From Oceanospirillum beijerinckii DSM 7166 (GTDB lineage: Bacteria > Pseudomonadota > Gammaproteobacteria > Pseudomonadales > Halomonadaceae), in the NCBI RefSeq assembly GCF_000422425.1, contig NZ_KE383832.1, forward strand, positions 628 to 64,627: 64,000 nt of DNA, read 5' to 3'. The translations under genes were made by a program, and so were the position numbers. Within the stretch, counting starts at the first letter, position 1; the number at the start of each line of letters is the position of its first letter. Below, piece by piece: positions 1 through 8,730 of this stretch. The notes under the pieces were generated by a model. The model made no database searches. It was given only the letters and a program-made list of their open reading frames with translations, and was not told where the DNA came from.

Positions 1-75
1 GGCTCTGGCTCTGGCTCTGGCTCTGGCTCCGGTTCTGGGGTCGGTGTGCCGCCACCACCTCCACCGCCCCCTGTG
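1..75 (-). repeat. Gly-rich and Pro-Glu repeat linker in the adhesin
   Basis: Read on the minus strand, the codons give Ser-Thr, a run of eight glycines, Thr-Pro-Thr-Pro and then alternating Glu-Pro that continues off the window edge. The DNA is a 6-bp tandem repeat (CTGGCT on the plus strand). Such acidic proline linkers usually separate modules or span the cell wall or outer membrane. The full length cannot be judged because the window ends here. Confidence 0.8.
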
Positions 76-3000
76 CTTGGAGGACTGGTTACATTGAGAG
101 TTATGGTATTAGGTGTACTATCTGTTTCATTGGTTGTACTGTCATCTTCTACTGTAAAGGTGAAAGTATCAGTACCTGTTCCACTTGGGGTGTAAACCAG
201 ATTACCGATATCAGCCAGAGCAATCCAGTCGCCGTCACTAACAGCGTTACCATTCAGTTTCAGAGCACCATTATCAATGCTCTGAACATTCACCTGTACC
301 CGATTCAACGTGTCACCAGTGTCCACATCGGTAAAGCCAAAATCACTGGCACTAAAGGTATGGGTTTGACTGGTATTAATAGAGACAGTTTTATCCGTGC
401 CTTCCGGGGTATCTGAAGTATTAGTCAGATTCAGTGTGTAGGTTGCTTCAGGTGATATATGACCACCTGCATCCGTTACAGTCCATTTAAAGCTGGCAGC
501 CCCCGTGCCAGCAAGGTTCGCTGTTGGCGTGAAATCCAGTTTGCTGATATCGTCAATATTAATATGTACGGTGCCAGTGAGATTACCTGCTGTTGTGTCA
601 TAGCTGATGCTGCCAACAGTGGATGTACCTGTCGTGCCGGTAGAATCCAGCGATAAAACACCACCCGTCACCGTTGAAGTGTCTATGGTAATATACTCAA
701 TATCATCTACAGGTCCTACGTCCTGCTCAGTGGGCAGCTCAGTTGCCGATAGATCAACTTTAGCTTCCTCATTACCAGTATCCGTATAACTGGTTGCAGT
801 TGGTTTAGTTCCATCGACAACAGTCACCGTTGAAGTAATACCTCCGGTAGACCAGGTATCGTCACCACTGTTAGCAACACCTCCAGTATCCTGCACCGAG
901 GTAATGGTCACAACACGGGCACCTTCAGTGAAGCCAGCTGCGGTATTTTGATAGGTCATCGCATCCAACAAACCTTCAATGGTCGCTTCTGCTATGCCTG
1001 CATGGGTAATAGTTACCGTCGCGGTGCCGGATGAGACAGCCACGCTGTAGCCAAGACTACTGCCACCAGTTGTGCCATTAGTACCATCTGTCAGTACGAT
1101 TGCCGTGCTATCAAGATTGATCTTCTCATCTGCACCATCCTGCAGACCACTGATGGTAAAGGTCACGGTTTTGACCTGATCACCTGTATCAGGACTGGCC
1201 ACATCAATCGCCGTACTGTTAAACAGATCGGTTGCAGCACCATTAACAGAGTTTCCACCCGTTCCGGTAGCACTGACGACAGGCTCATCGTTAACCGCTG
1301 TAATATTCACTGTAATGGTTGTCGCATTGGCTTCGGTACCACCTTCACCATCATTTACAGAGATTACAGCAGTGTCCGTTGCTGTACTATTAGCAGCCCC
1401 TTTGTAGGTCACATTAGAAGCGGTATCCAGAAAAGTATTAATAGCAGCTGCCGTACCCGTCAAAGTAATCGCATTGGTACCGCTATTACCTACCACAACG
1501 CCACCGGAGTCAGAAGCAGTCAAAACGGCGGAGCCATTGGTTGCAGTCAGAGTCGCAACCACATTACCTGTAGTATCCACATCAGCAAATACAGGTGAAC
1601 CGGTCACCAGATTGGTTGCGGTATCTTCCACTGCGGTAATCGTTGAGGTTACACCAGTCAGTGTTGGTGCATCTTCAACAGCAGCCAGATTGATGGTCAA
1701 AGTAGCCGATGTCGAGGCATCACCGCCTGCATCGGTCACCGTGTAAAGTACAGAGCCAGGCGTGGTGCTATTAGCCGTCGGTGTAAACTGGATATTAGCA
1801 ATGTTATCAACATGAATATGCTGCCCTGCCGTAAGTGCAGCCGGCTCATCGACCAAGGTAACGCTACCAGATCCGACACTTGATGTAGTACCTGATGTAG
1901 CTGCCGTACCAGTAAAGGCAAGCGTTCCGCCAGTAATAGTGCCAAGGGTGATAAACTCTAACACATCAGTTGCATTAGCCTCTTGCACCAGCACAATCTC
2001 TGATGCAGTCATGTTGAAAGGCGTGTCTTCGGTAGCAGATTTAGTGGCATTGGTCGCCGTTGGCGTATCGCCGTTAACCACATTAATTGTCGAGGCTATC
2101 GATGCCGTAAGCGTATCATCACCTCCGTTAGCCGTCCCCCCTTCATCCTGCACCTGAGTGAGGGTAAAGACACGATTCCCCGTTGTTACTGCACCCAAAG
2201 TATTCTGATATGTCATGCCATCTAAGGCAGTTTGGAAAACGGTGTTGGCGACAGCCGCGCCCGCAGGCCCTGTAATAACAACGGTCGCAGTACCAGCATT
2301 GTGGGTAACCTGATAAGCAATATTGTTGCCTGTCGCAGTTGTCTGACCGACAGTTGTCATAAGATCAACAGTGGAACTATCAATGATCAGCTTTTCGTTG
2401 CCGGTATCCACCAGACCACTGACCGTAAAGGTTACGCTGGCAATATTTTCGGCTGTATCTACCGCACTGATCGCCGTACTGGAAAAGACAGAAACCGCCG
2501 AGCCACCACCCGCTGCCAAGCTATTATCACCAGTCGCAGAGGCTGTAGGTTCTTCATTAACATTGTCAACCGTGACTGCTAATATATCACTCTTGGTATT
2601 GCCCGCATTATCGGTCGCTAATACAGTAATGTTATGGCTTGTATTATTTTCTCTGTTTAACAGGCTGCCATCTGCTACCGTGACATTACCGGAGGAATCA
2701 ATTGCAAATCGACCTCCCGCATCATCAGTTAATGAATAGCTAATGCCATCAGAACCACCACCCGAAACAGTACCGACGGCAGTTGTATTAGCGCTATTTT
2801 CATAAATAGAGAGAGACCCTGTTAATGTGCCTGGAGAGTCATTATCAACCGCCGCATTCGTGGTATCAGCGGCCATTGTGGCATTACCGGCATTATCCGT
2901 GGCAGTCACCGAAACATTGAGACTAGTACCGTCAATACTGTTGCCGCTGCCACCGTCTTCGGTAATAGTATAAGTGGCAGTCCAAGTACCACTGCTTTCA

Positions 3001-5573
3001 CTGGCAGCGACTGCAGAGCCGCCACCAAAAGCAGAGAAATCCACCATTGCGCTGGAAATAGTATCGCCGTTATTGTCACCGCCAGCGGTATTGTTCCAGG
3101 TCACTGTGACCGTATCACCGACCTTAAAGACACCCGCAGTACCGGAGGCACCGGAAATACTGATATTGCCATCTGAGACCACAGGGGAGTCATTATCAAA
3201 GGTTGCATTGCTGGTATCAGCCGTCGTCGTAGCATTACCGGAGTTATCAGTAGCAGTCACCGAGACATTGAGGTTGGTACTATCAAGACTGCCGCCGCCA
3301 TCTTCGGTGATAACATAAGTAGCAGTCCAAATACCACTGCTGTCACTGGCTGCTACCGCAGCACCACCACCAAAGGCTGAGAAATCAACTGTAGCACTGG
3401 AAATATCACCGTTATTATCGCCACTACCGGTATTGTCCCAAGTAACAGTAACGGTATCGCCTACTTTGTACGCACCAGCTGTACCAGAGGCACCGGAAAT
3501 ACTGATATTACCATCAGTGATTGTTGGAGGTTGGTTGTCAAGCGTCAGATTCGAGGTATCACTTGTCGTTGTTGTGTTACCGGCATTATCGGTAGCCGTC
3601 GCCGATACATTTAAACTGGTGCCATCAGTATTGCCTGCAACCACACTATAACTTGCAGTCCAAACACCACCACTTTCGGTCGCAGCCACAGCAGCACCGC
3701 CACCAAAGGCAGAAAAGTCGAAGGTTACCCCTGAGATTGTGTCAGTATTATTATCACCAGTACCGCTGTTATCCCAGGTTGCAGTGATGATATCGCCAAC
3801 CACATAACTACCAGCATTAGTACCAACAGAAGTAATCGCGATATGAGAATCACTCACCACAGGGGATTGGTTATCTACCTTAGCATTCGTTGTATCAGCC
3901 GTGGTGGTCGTATTACCAGCATTATCAGTCGCCGTTAGTGATACATTCTTACCGGTGCCATCAATAGATCCTTCTTGTATCGTATACGATGCAGTCCAAG
4001 TGCCGCTACTGTTACTGGCCGCAACCGCTGCACCACCACCAAATTCAGTAAAATCAACGGTAGCCGAAGAGATGTCACTATTGTTATCGCCACCTGCGGT
4101 GTTGTTCCAGGTCACGGTAATCGTATCGCCTACTATATAGGCACCACCCGTACCGCTGGCACCGGAAATACTGATATTGCCATCCGTCACAGTTGGTACC
4201 ACATTATCAGCGGTTAAATTGGTAGTGTCCGCCGTAGTTGTCGTATCACTGCCTGTAGCGCTGATAGAAACATTTAAACTGTCGCTATCAATGGAACCGC
4301 TGGTCAGCGTGTAAGACGCTGTCCACTTATCACCACTATTAATCGCAGTAACAGCCGCCCCACCACCGAATGCGGAAAAATCAGCAGTAACTCCCGTGAT
4401 ACCGGAATTATTATCACCAGTAGCCGAAGTATTGTCCCATTCTACCGTAACGGTATCGCCAATCTTATAGATACCACCGGCGCCAGAACCAGTTGATGTT
4501 ATTGAAATATTGCCATCGGTGACGGTGGGGGCGCTGGTTGGGCTGACAAAATTCGTGATCTCCAATCCTGTCACGCCGAAGTCACTGGCGGAAATTGGGC
4601 CATTCGACGTATCAATAGCACCTGACAGTGTCAGTTCTATTGATGCCACACCCGATGTGCCGCTAAAATCACTGTTTAATTTTGATGATAAATCGACACC
4701 ACCTTCAGTGGAAAGATCGTCAGCTGTATAAGTGCTAATCGTTCCCCCGTCTGTATTTTTTAATACCAAGGAAATATCGATCGTAGTGGTGCTCGAATTC
4801 AGTGTCCAAGACCGTATGGATATTTCATCTAATGTAAACGATTCTGCATTTGTACCGTCTGCTTTAATAATGTGTGTAAAGGTTGATAGATTAACTGCTG
4901 ATGCATAAACAGCACCACCACCACTACTAAAAGCCTCCGCATTATTTACATATTCAAGTTGGTTACTTGTTCCTGATATGGTCTGGTAGCCGGATGTAGC
5001 TGTATCATTGCCACCAAGGTTCAAACTGGCCATATTATAAGTGGCCAACAGATGGTTATAGTGAAAGTCAGCTGCATAAAGTTTCTCGCCATCTTTTTGC
5101 CCAATCTGGCCGGATTGTACTTCTAAATCCCAGTCTCCGCCCTTATCCACAGCACCGGTTAAATCGTCGGATGCAGCTACATCCGCGCCAGTAGCTTGCG
5201 CGAGTTTGCCGATAAAAGCGGTACCGGTTTGATTGGCCGCGGCATTACAGCCATAGAGCAAAATATCACCGTCTTCAGCCAGAGCAGAACCTATCTGACT
5301 AAGTTGGACCTGGTACTGACTAAGGTTATCAGAAGAGAGCGTGGCGCTGCCCAACTGCTGAGTACTGTCTGCACCATGTCCAAGCACATGGATGGCATCA
5401 TAATCGGTGTGAGACATGGCCCAATCGGCCATTACCTGAACACCATCCTGGTCCGGTGCGACCAGCACCACTGCCATGCCCTGCGGTAGAGCATCAATGA
5501 GCGTCTGGTAATCCGGCAGGCCGGTATCGATAAAGGTAACTTGTTTATGGTTTTGCGGATAAACGGGAGACAT
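1..5573 (-). CDS. Giant surface adhesin / RTX-type large repetitive protein, N-terminal part (3' end outside window)
   Basis: One reading frame stays open from an ATG at 5573 to the left edge, about 1,857 codons with no stop met in my translation. The N-terminus has no signal peptide. Residues ~10-170 look like a DUF4347 domain (conserved HVLGHGA, LYGCNAAA and LAQATGADVAAS stretches), which heads many very large type I-secreted adhesins. Next come a ~170-residue segment, five ~111-residue Ig-like units (NISISGASG ... VGDTVTVTW ... FGGGAAV ... TATDNAGN), a cadherin-like unit (ENSANTT ... NVNEEPTAS) and further repeats with GGxxNGGDDT and TxTNATK-like motifs. The last visible part is a poly-Gly run and a Pro-Glu repeat. 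The lack of a signal peptide fits a C-terminal type I secretion signal beyond the edge. A role in attachment or biofilm is inference from the family. The Shine-Dalgarno sequence before this ATG is weak, so the start is likely but not certain. Confidence 0.85.
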   Translation of the reverse strand, partial: MSPVYPQNHKQVTFIDTGLPDYQTLIDALPQGMAVVLVAPDQDGVQVMADWAMSHTDYDAIHVLGHGADSTQQLGSATLSSDNLSQYQVQLSQIGSALAEDGDILLYGCNAAANQTGTAFIGKLAQATGADVAASDDLTGAVDKGGDWDLEVQSGQIGQKDGEKLYAADFHYNHLLATYNMASLNLGGNDTATSGYQTISGTSNQLEYVNNAEAFSSGGGAVYASAVNLSTFTHIIKADGTNAESFTLDEISIRSWTLNSSTTTIDISLVLKNTDGGTISTYTADDLSTEGGVDLSSKLNSDFSGTSGVASIELTLSGAIDTSNGPISASDFGVTGLEITNFVSPTSAPTVTDGNISITSTGSGAGGIYKIGDTVTVEWDNTSATGDNNSGITGVTADFSAFGGGAAVTAINSGDKWTASYTLTSGSIDSDSLNVSISATGSDTTTTADTTNLTADNVVPTVTDGNISISGASGTGGAYIVGDTITVTWNNTAGGDNNSDISSATVDFTEFGGGAAVAASNSSGTWTASYTIQEGSIDGTGKNVSLTATDNAGNTTTTADTTNAKVDNQSPVVSDSHIAITSVGTNAGSYVVGDIITATWDNSGTGDNNTDTISGVTFDFSAFGGGAAVAATESGGVWTASYSVVAGNTDGTSLNVSATATDNAGNTTTTSDTSNLTLDNQPPTITDGNISISGASGTAGAYKVGDTVTVTWDNTGSGDNNGDISSATVDFSAFGGGAAVAASDSSGIWTATYVITEDGGGSLDSTNLNVSVTATDNSGNATTTADTSNATFDNDSPVVSDGNISISGASGTAGVFKVGDTVTVTWNNTAGGDNNGDTISSAMVDFSAFGGGSAVAASESSGTWTATYTITEDGGSGNSIDGTSLNVSVTATDNAGNATMAADTTNAAVDNDSPGTLTGSLSIYENSANTTAVGTVSGGGSDGISYSLTDDAGGRFAIDSSGNVTVADGSLLNRENNTSHNITVLATDNAGNTKSDILAVTVDNVNEEPTASATGDNSLAAGGGSAVSVFSSTAISAVDTAENIASVTFTVSGLVDTGNEKLIIDSSTVDLMTTVGQTTATGNNIAYQVTHNAGTATVVITGPAGAAVANTVFQTALDGMTYQNTLGAVTTGNRVFTLTQVQDEGGTANGGDDTLTASIASTINVVNGDTPTATNATKSATEDTPFNMTASEIVLVQEANATDVLEFITLGTITGGTLAFTGTAATSGTTSSVGSGSVTLVDEPAALTAGQHIHVDNIANIQFTPTANSTTPGSVLYTVTDAGGDASTSATLTINLAAVEDAPTLTGVTSTITAVEDTATNLVTGSPVFADVDTTGNVVATLTATNGSAVLTASDSGGVVVGNSGTNAITLTGTAAAINTFLDTASNVTYKGAANSTATDTAVISVNDGEGGTEANATTITVNITAVNDEPVVSATGTGGNSVNGAATDLFNSTAIDVASPDTGDQVKTVTFTISGLQDGADEKINLDSTAIVLTDGTNGTTGGSSLGYSVAVSSGTATVTITHAGIAEATIEGLLDAMTYQNTAAGFTEGARVVTITSVQDTGGVANSGDDTWSTGGITSTVTVVDGTKPTATSYTDTGNEEAKVDLSATELPTEQDVGPVDDIEYITIDTSTVTGGVLSLDSTGTTGTSTVGSISYDTTAGNLTGTVHINIDDISKLDFTPTANLAGTGAASFKWTVTDAGGHISPEATYTLNLTNTSDTPEGTDKTVSINTSQTHTFSASDFGFTDVDTGDTLNRVQVNVQSIDNGALKLNGNAVSDGDWIALADIGNLVYTPSGTGTDTFTFTVEDDSTTNETDSTPNTITLNVTSPPSTGGGGGGGGTPTPEPEPEPEPEPE
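2845..4525 (-). repeat. Five tandem Ig-like coding repeats inside the adhesin gene
   Basis: Five successive units of about 330-342 bp begin near 4525, 4190, 3858, 3527 and 3185. Each encodes roughly 111 residues with the same landmarks: VTDGNISI at the start, VGDTVTVTW in the middle, F.AFGGGAAV, then TATDNAGN and an acidic xVDN linker. DNA similarity between units is obvious (the complement of the ISISG codons recurs near 3160, 3500 and 4170). Such arrays expand and contract by recombination. Confidence 0.85.
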
Positions 5574-6446
5574 AGGGAGCCGCTCTATTAAATATTATGT
5601 AAGGTGTGTGGGCTTTAAGGCAGATTAAAAAGCATTAGAATTATCTTCTAAGCTTCTTTCACCGCAAAACAACCTGATGGTGGCTGCCATTTCTTTGGAT
5701 GAGTTTATCATTACTGTAGGGGGGGAAAAATCTGAAAGTCCGGTATAAATCAGACAGAAAAAAGTGAATGAGCCTGAGATAGCTTGCAATAGGGGTATTT
5801 CACTCCACCGGTTGATTCACTATGACGCAGCTCATTAACCATGCTAGATGACTATTGCATGCGACGGTCAATCGAAATACTGTAAAAAGAGAGGGTTTAA
5901 CCTGGAGGAGAAAGGCTTGCGGGATATACAGGGAGTGGAACGACTGTTTGCAGTGGTTGTGCTGAGCTTTTGCTGGCGCCACCATATAGGCTGCTTAAAA
6001 TACTGAAACATGGGAGGGCAACAAATCAATCACCTTATTGCCCTCATCTACCGCAAGAAGCCTAGAGTCTGTGCCACTTCCGGCTATTTCTGAGAATTGT
6101 CCCCCTACAGAGAGACAGGTATTGTGTGTCTGTTAGCCTTGTCAGGCAAGAGCCTCAGTGTCAAAAGCTTATGTTGGATAGGTTTCATAAAATACTAAAA
6201 TTAGTGGCTAATATAAGGGTTTAGAGTCTGCCATTACGATTGGAAAAAAATCCATCTATTCTGCTGCGTGGTGATCTAATGTCTTTGGCCTGTAGTGTGC
6301 TTTCCGCCTTAAAAACGGGTCAGAGAATACCCAGGTTTGTGCTATCCTTGCGTCAATTACACTTTCTTTTTATCGGGGCTTGAGCTGTTATTTCAGCCGT
6401 TATTCTTCAGGTCTTTGATTCCATTCTGTTTTTGAGGTGCACTTCT
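5574..6446. other. 873-bp gap between adhesin and helicase; no convincing gene
   Basis: Both flanking genes are transcribed outward, so this gap holds two divergent promoters. No ORF here looks protein-like. A short open stretch on the minus strand (about 6004-6120) has a plausible composition but no start or recognisable family. A G7 tract (5719-5725) sits about 150 bp upstream of the adhesin start. I found no clear riboswitch. Confidence 0.5.
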
Positions 6447-7844
6447 TTGTTTACCGAGCTTTCTTTGCATGAACGCCTGTTAAAGGCGTTGGATAAACTT
6501 GAATTTACCGAGCCGACACCTGCTCAGGCGGAGACTATTCCGGCTGCTATGGCGCAAAAGGACCTGTTGGTAAGTGCGGAGACCGGTAGTGGTAAAACAG
6601 CAGCGTTCTTGTTGCCGATACTGCACCATTTCTTGCAGAACCCGTCTCCAAACACCGGTGCCCGTGCGCTGATTCTAGCGCCGACCCGTGAGCTGGTGCG
6701 TCAGATCTACAAGCACTTTACCGAGCTGGCGGCTTTCACCCATGTAAAAGCGACCTGGATTATCGGTGGTGATGGCTTTAAATATCAAAAAGCCATGCTG
6801 CGTAAAAATCCTGAGATTATTATCGCCACTCCGGGCCGTCTGGCGGAGCACCTGGAGAAAGAGTCCCTTGATCTGAGTGATCTTGAATATCTGGTGTTGG
6901 ATGAAGCGGACCGCATGTTGGACATGGGCTTTAAAGAGGAGCTGGAGACCATTACGGCCAGCTGTCGCCCTGAGCGCCAGACCATGTTGTTCTCTGCGAC
7001 CATCAGTCATCCGGGTGTACGTAAGGTGGCTGAGGCGACCCTGAAAGAACCTGAAGTGATTATGATCAACACCGTACGTGATCAACACTCGGGTATTACC
7101 CAGAAATATCTGTTGGCCGATGACAGCAAACATAAAGATGCCATGCTGGTACGTCTGCTTAATGATCAGTCCTATGAAAAAGCGCTGATCTTTGTTAACA
7201 AGAAGACCGAGGCGGATCGCCTGGGCGGCTTCCTGCGCTATAAAGATGTGCGCTCCGTGGTACTGCATGGGGATATGGATCAGGATACCCGTAATCATGT
7301 GATGAATCTGATGCGTCGCGGCCATATCAATGTCATGGTAGCCACCGATGTGGCTGCCCGAGGTCTGGATGTGTCCGGTATTGAGCTGGTCATCAACTAC
7401 GATATGGCCCGTAAAGGTGATGACTATGTGCACCGTATTGGCCGTACTGGTCGTGCGGGTGCTACAGGTATCGCGATCTCTATGATTATGCCTCAGGAGT
7501 GGAACCTGAAAGCGGCCATTGAGCGCTATCTGCAGGTAGATTTCGAACAGACTCGTGTCAAAGGCCTGGAGGGCAAATATAAAGGCCCTAAGAATGTGAA
7601 GGCCAGCGGCAAGGCAGCGGGTAAGAAGAAGCCTAAAACAGCTGCAGAGAAGAAGGCTCAGAAGGATAAAAAGAAAGGTCAGGAGAAAAAAGCAGCTAAG
7701 CGCTCTGCTCGCCGTAATGTGGAGGCTCTTGGGGATGGACCAGCCCGTCGCCGTCCGGCACCTGTTGAGCGCAAGAGTGTTGGTTTTGGCACGATTAAGA
7801 AAAGAAGCAACGAAACTTATAAGCCAGACAGTGATGAAGAGTAA
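6447..7844 (+). CDS. DEAD-box ATP-dependent RNA helicase (SrmB-like)
   Basis: This helicase uses ATP to remodel RNA. It has an RecA-like core of two domains: Q motif near residues 20-31, Walker A AETGSGKT at 44-51, PTREL near 79, DEAD at 152-155, SAT at 183-185, and the C-terminal TDVAARGLD and HRIGRTGRAG motifs. After about residue 375 comes a Lys/Ala-rich basic tail as in SrmB and RhlE-type helicases. Overall order and tail resemble E. coli SrmB, a ribosome assembly factor, but the subfamily is not proven. I place the start at a TTG (6447) because GAGGTG lies 8 bp upstream and the protein then begins like family members (FTELSLHERL). An upstream in-frame TTG at 6432 is less likely. A terminator follows at 7925. 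Confidence 0.9.
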   Translation: MFTELSLHERLLKALDKLEFTEPTPAQAETIPAAMAQKDLLVSAETGSGKTAAFLLPILHHFLQNPSPNTGARALILAPTRELVRQIYKHFTELAAFTHVKATWIIGGDGFKYQKAMLRKNPEIIIATPGRLAEHLEKESLDLSDLEYLVLDEADRMLDMGFKEELETITASCRPERQTMLFSATISHPGVRKVAEATLKEPEVIMINTVRDQHSGITQKYLLADDSKHKDAMLVRLLNDQSYEKALIFVNKKTEADRLGGFLRYKDVRSVVLHGDMDQDTRNHVMNLMRRGHINVMVATDVAARGLDVSGIELVINYDMARKGDDYVHRIGRTGRAGATGIAISMIMPQEWNLKAAIERYLQVDFEQTRVKGLEGKYKGPKNVKASGKAAGKKKPKTAAEKKAQKDKKKGQEKKAAKRSARRNVEALGDGPARRRPAPVERKSVGFGTIKKRSNETYKPDSDEE

Positions 7845-7924
7845 TCTTCTGGATGCTCTGATCTGGACTGTTTAGTCGTTAGCTGAGCAGGTGTTCAGTT
7901 CAGCTTGACTGGTTTCTTGATAAA

Positions 7925-7958
7925 GCCTCTTCTGGTGAAAACTGGAGGAGGTTTTTTT
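7925..7958 (+). terminator. Rho-independent terminator of the helicase gene
   Basis: An imperfect stem (CCTCTTCTGG / CTGGAGGAGG, with wobble pairs) closes on a GAAAA-type loop and is followed by seven T residues. It lies 80 bp after the helicase stop codon. Confidence 0.7.
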
Positions 7959-8004
7959 ATGCCTGATTCGTTTATCTATCGCTCTCACGTCTTAGTGATT
8001 GGGC

Positions 8005-8039
8005 AAAAAAAATGCCCGATAGGAGGGGACCTATCGGGC
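8005..8039 (-). terminator. Terminator of small RNA copy B
   Basis: Perfect 10-bp stem GCCCGATAGG / CCTATCGGGC with a 6-nt loop. On the minus strand it is followed by eight T residues after one A. Confidence 0.9.
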
Positions 8040-8130
8040 TAGACCGTGATTAGCTTGATGAGGAGATAAACCAAAAGTAGGAAACCTGAACCCTTTAAAC
8101 TTGGCTTACTCAATGCTTCTTTCAAAGCAT
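8005..8130 (-). ncRNA. PrrF-like Fur-regulated small RNA, copy B (distal)
   Basis: A ~126-nt RNA is predicted from a sigma70 promoter (-35 TTTACA 8160-8165, 17-bp spacer, -10 TATCAT 8137-8142), giving a start near 8130. It opens with a small hairpin (ATGCTT / AAGCAT) and then has a single-stranded core reading TTTATCTCCTCATCAAGC followed by TAATCACGG. It ends in a strong hairpin (8014-8023 / 8030-8039) and an 8-T tract. From memory, the core is nearly the same as the conserved core of PrrF RNAs, which repress non-essential iron-protein mRNAs when iron is short. The second copy at 8357-8481 shares about 70 nt with one difference. No coding potential is evident. The assignment rests on pattern recognition, not on an Rfam search. 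Confidence 0.85.
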
Positions 8131-8136
8131 GATCAA

Positions 8137-8188
8137 ATGATAGTGATTATCGTTTGCTGTGTAAAGCATTATTTGAGAATTATTCTCA
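8137..8188 (-). promoter_or_regulatory. Fur-controlled promoter of small RNA copy B
   Basis: The -35 is TTTACA (8160-8165) and the -10 is TATCAT (8137-8142), with a 17-bp spacer. A Fur-box-like 15-mer CGATAATCACTATCA (8138-8152) covers the -10 and spacer and matches 12 of 14 informative positions of TGATAATnATTATCA. A second, perfectly palindromic 15-mer TGAGAATTATTCTCA (8174-8188) lies just upstream of the -35. This arrangement predicts repression by Fe-Fur. Confidence 0.8.
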
Positions 8189-8356
8189 AATAATTTACAG
8201 ATAATATTCTGCGTGACCCGTGTTGAGTGATATGGCTTCAGGATTTGGCTGTTATGGCTTGCGGTGTGGTGCTATGTGAATAGACCATGTGGTGCTATTG
8301 CTAAAGCTTGTCCATGAGGATAGGGATTCTCGCAGCAGAGAGTAAAAGTGACAGGC

Positions 8357-8390
8357 AAAAAAATGCCCGATAGGAGGGGACCTATCGGGC
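8357..8390 (-). terminator. Terminator of small RNA copy A
   Basis: The stem GCCCGATAGG (8365-8374) / CCTATCGGGC (8381-8390) is the same as in copy B. On the minus strand it is followed by seven T residues. Confidence 0.9.
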
Positions 8391-8481
8391 GAGACCGTGA
8401 TTAGCTTGATGAGGAGATAAACCAAAACTGACGGGAACCTGAACCCTTTCTGGTTTAAATCGTGCTTAATCTCTTAAGCAT
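8357..8481 (-). ncRNA. PrrF-like Fur-regulated small RNA, copy A (proximal)
   Basis: This is a ~125-nt tandem duplicate of the RNA at 8005-8130. Promoter: -35 TTTACA 8511-8516, 17-bp spacer, -10 TAACAT 8488-8493, start near 8481. The 5' hairpin (TGCTTAA / TTAAGCA) differs in sequence from that of the other copy but keeps the same fold, which suggests a conserved structure. The middle (GGGTTCAGGTT), the core (TTTATCTCCTCATCAAGC plus TAATCACGG) and the terminator stem are the same as in copy B. The two RNAs are separated by ~226 bp on the same strand, which is the PrrF1/PrrF2 arrangement. A longer readthrough product (as for PrrH) is conceivable but not shown. Confidence 0.85.
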
Positions 8482-8487
8482 GGTTAG

Positions 8488-8537
8488 ATGTTAATGGTTC
8501 TCATTAATGATGTAAAGGGTTTTGAGAATTATTTCCA
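8488..8537 (-). promoter_or_regulatory. Fur-controlled promoter of small RNA copy A
   Basis: The -35 is TTTACA and the -10 is TAACAT, 17 bp apart. The Fur-like 15-mer TGAGAACCATTAACA (8489-8503) overlaps the -10 and spacer. A second, TGGAAATAATTCTCA (8523-8537), lies upstream of the -35. The placement of both sites matches that at copy B. Confidence 0.75.
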
Positions 8538-8630
8538 TTAAGTGTTTATTTGATATAAGAATCAGTGAGTTAGCATTGCAACTAAGATTAAACCCAGTCG
8601 ACAAAGTGATAGGCTTAAATAGCAGGCACT

Positions 8631-8663
8631 AAAAAAGCCGACTCACATCATAAGTCGGCTTTT
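8631..8663. terminator. Bidirectional terminator after hemY
   Basis: The stem AGCCGACT (8636-8643) / AGTCGGCT (8653-8660) is flanked by an A6 run on the left and T4 on the right. It ends the minus-strand hem operon about 70 bp after hemY and separates it from the small RNAs. Confidence 0.8.
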
Positions 8664-8730
8664 AGTCCTGCGCTGGTCTGATTGAGTACCCCGGCTTCGT
8701 CAGGGTACCCGAATCAGGACAGCCATCGGC

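Noticed and set aside
6004-6120. Short open stretch on the minus strand that reads like a protein C-terminus
   Set aside because: Only ~38 codons from a preceding stop, no start codon or family match; could be a remnant but not supportable.
6675-7433. 252-codon open frame on the minus strand
   Set aside because: Antisense to the DEAD-box helicase; no recognisable motifs.
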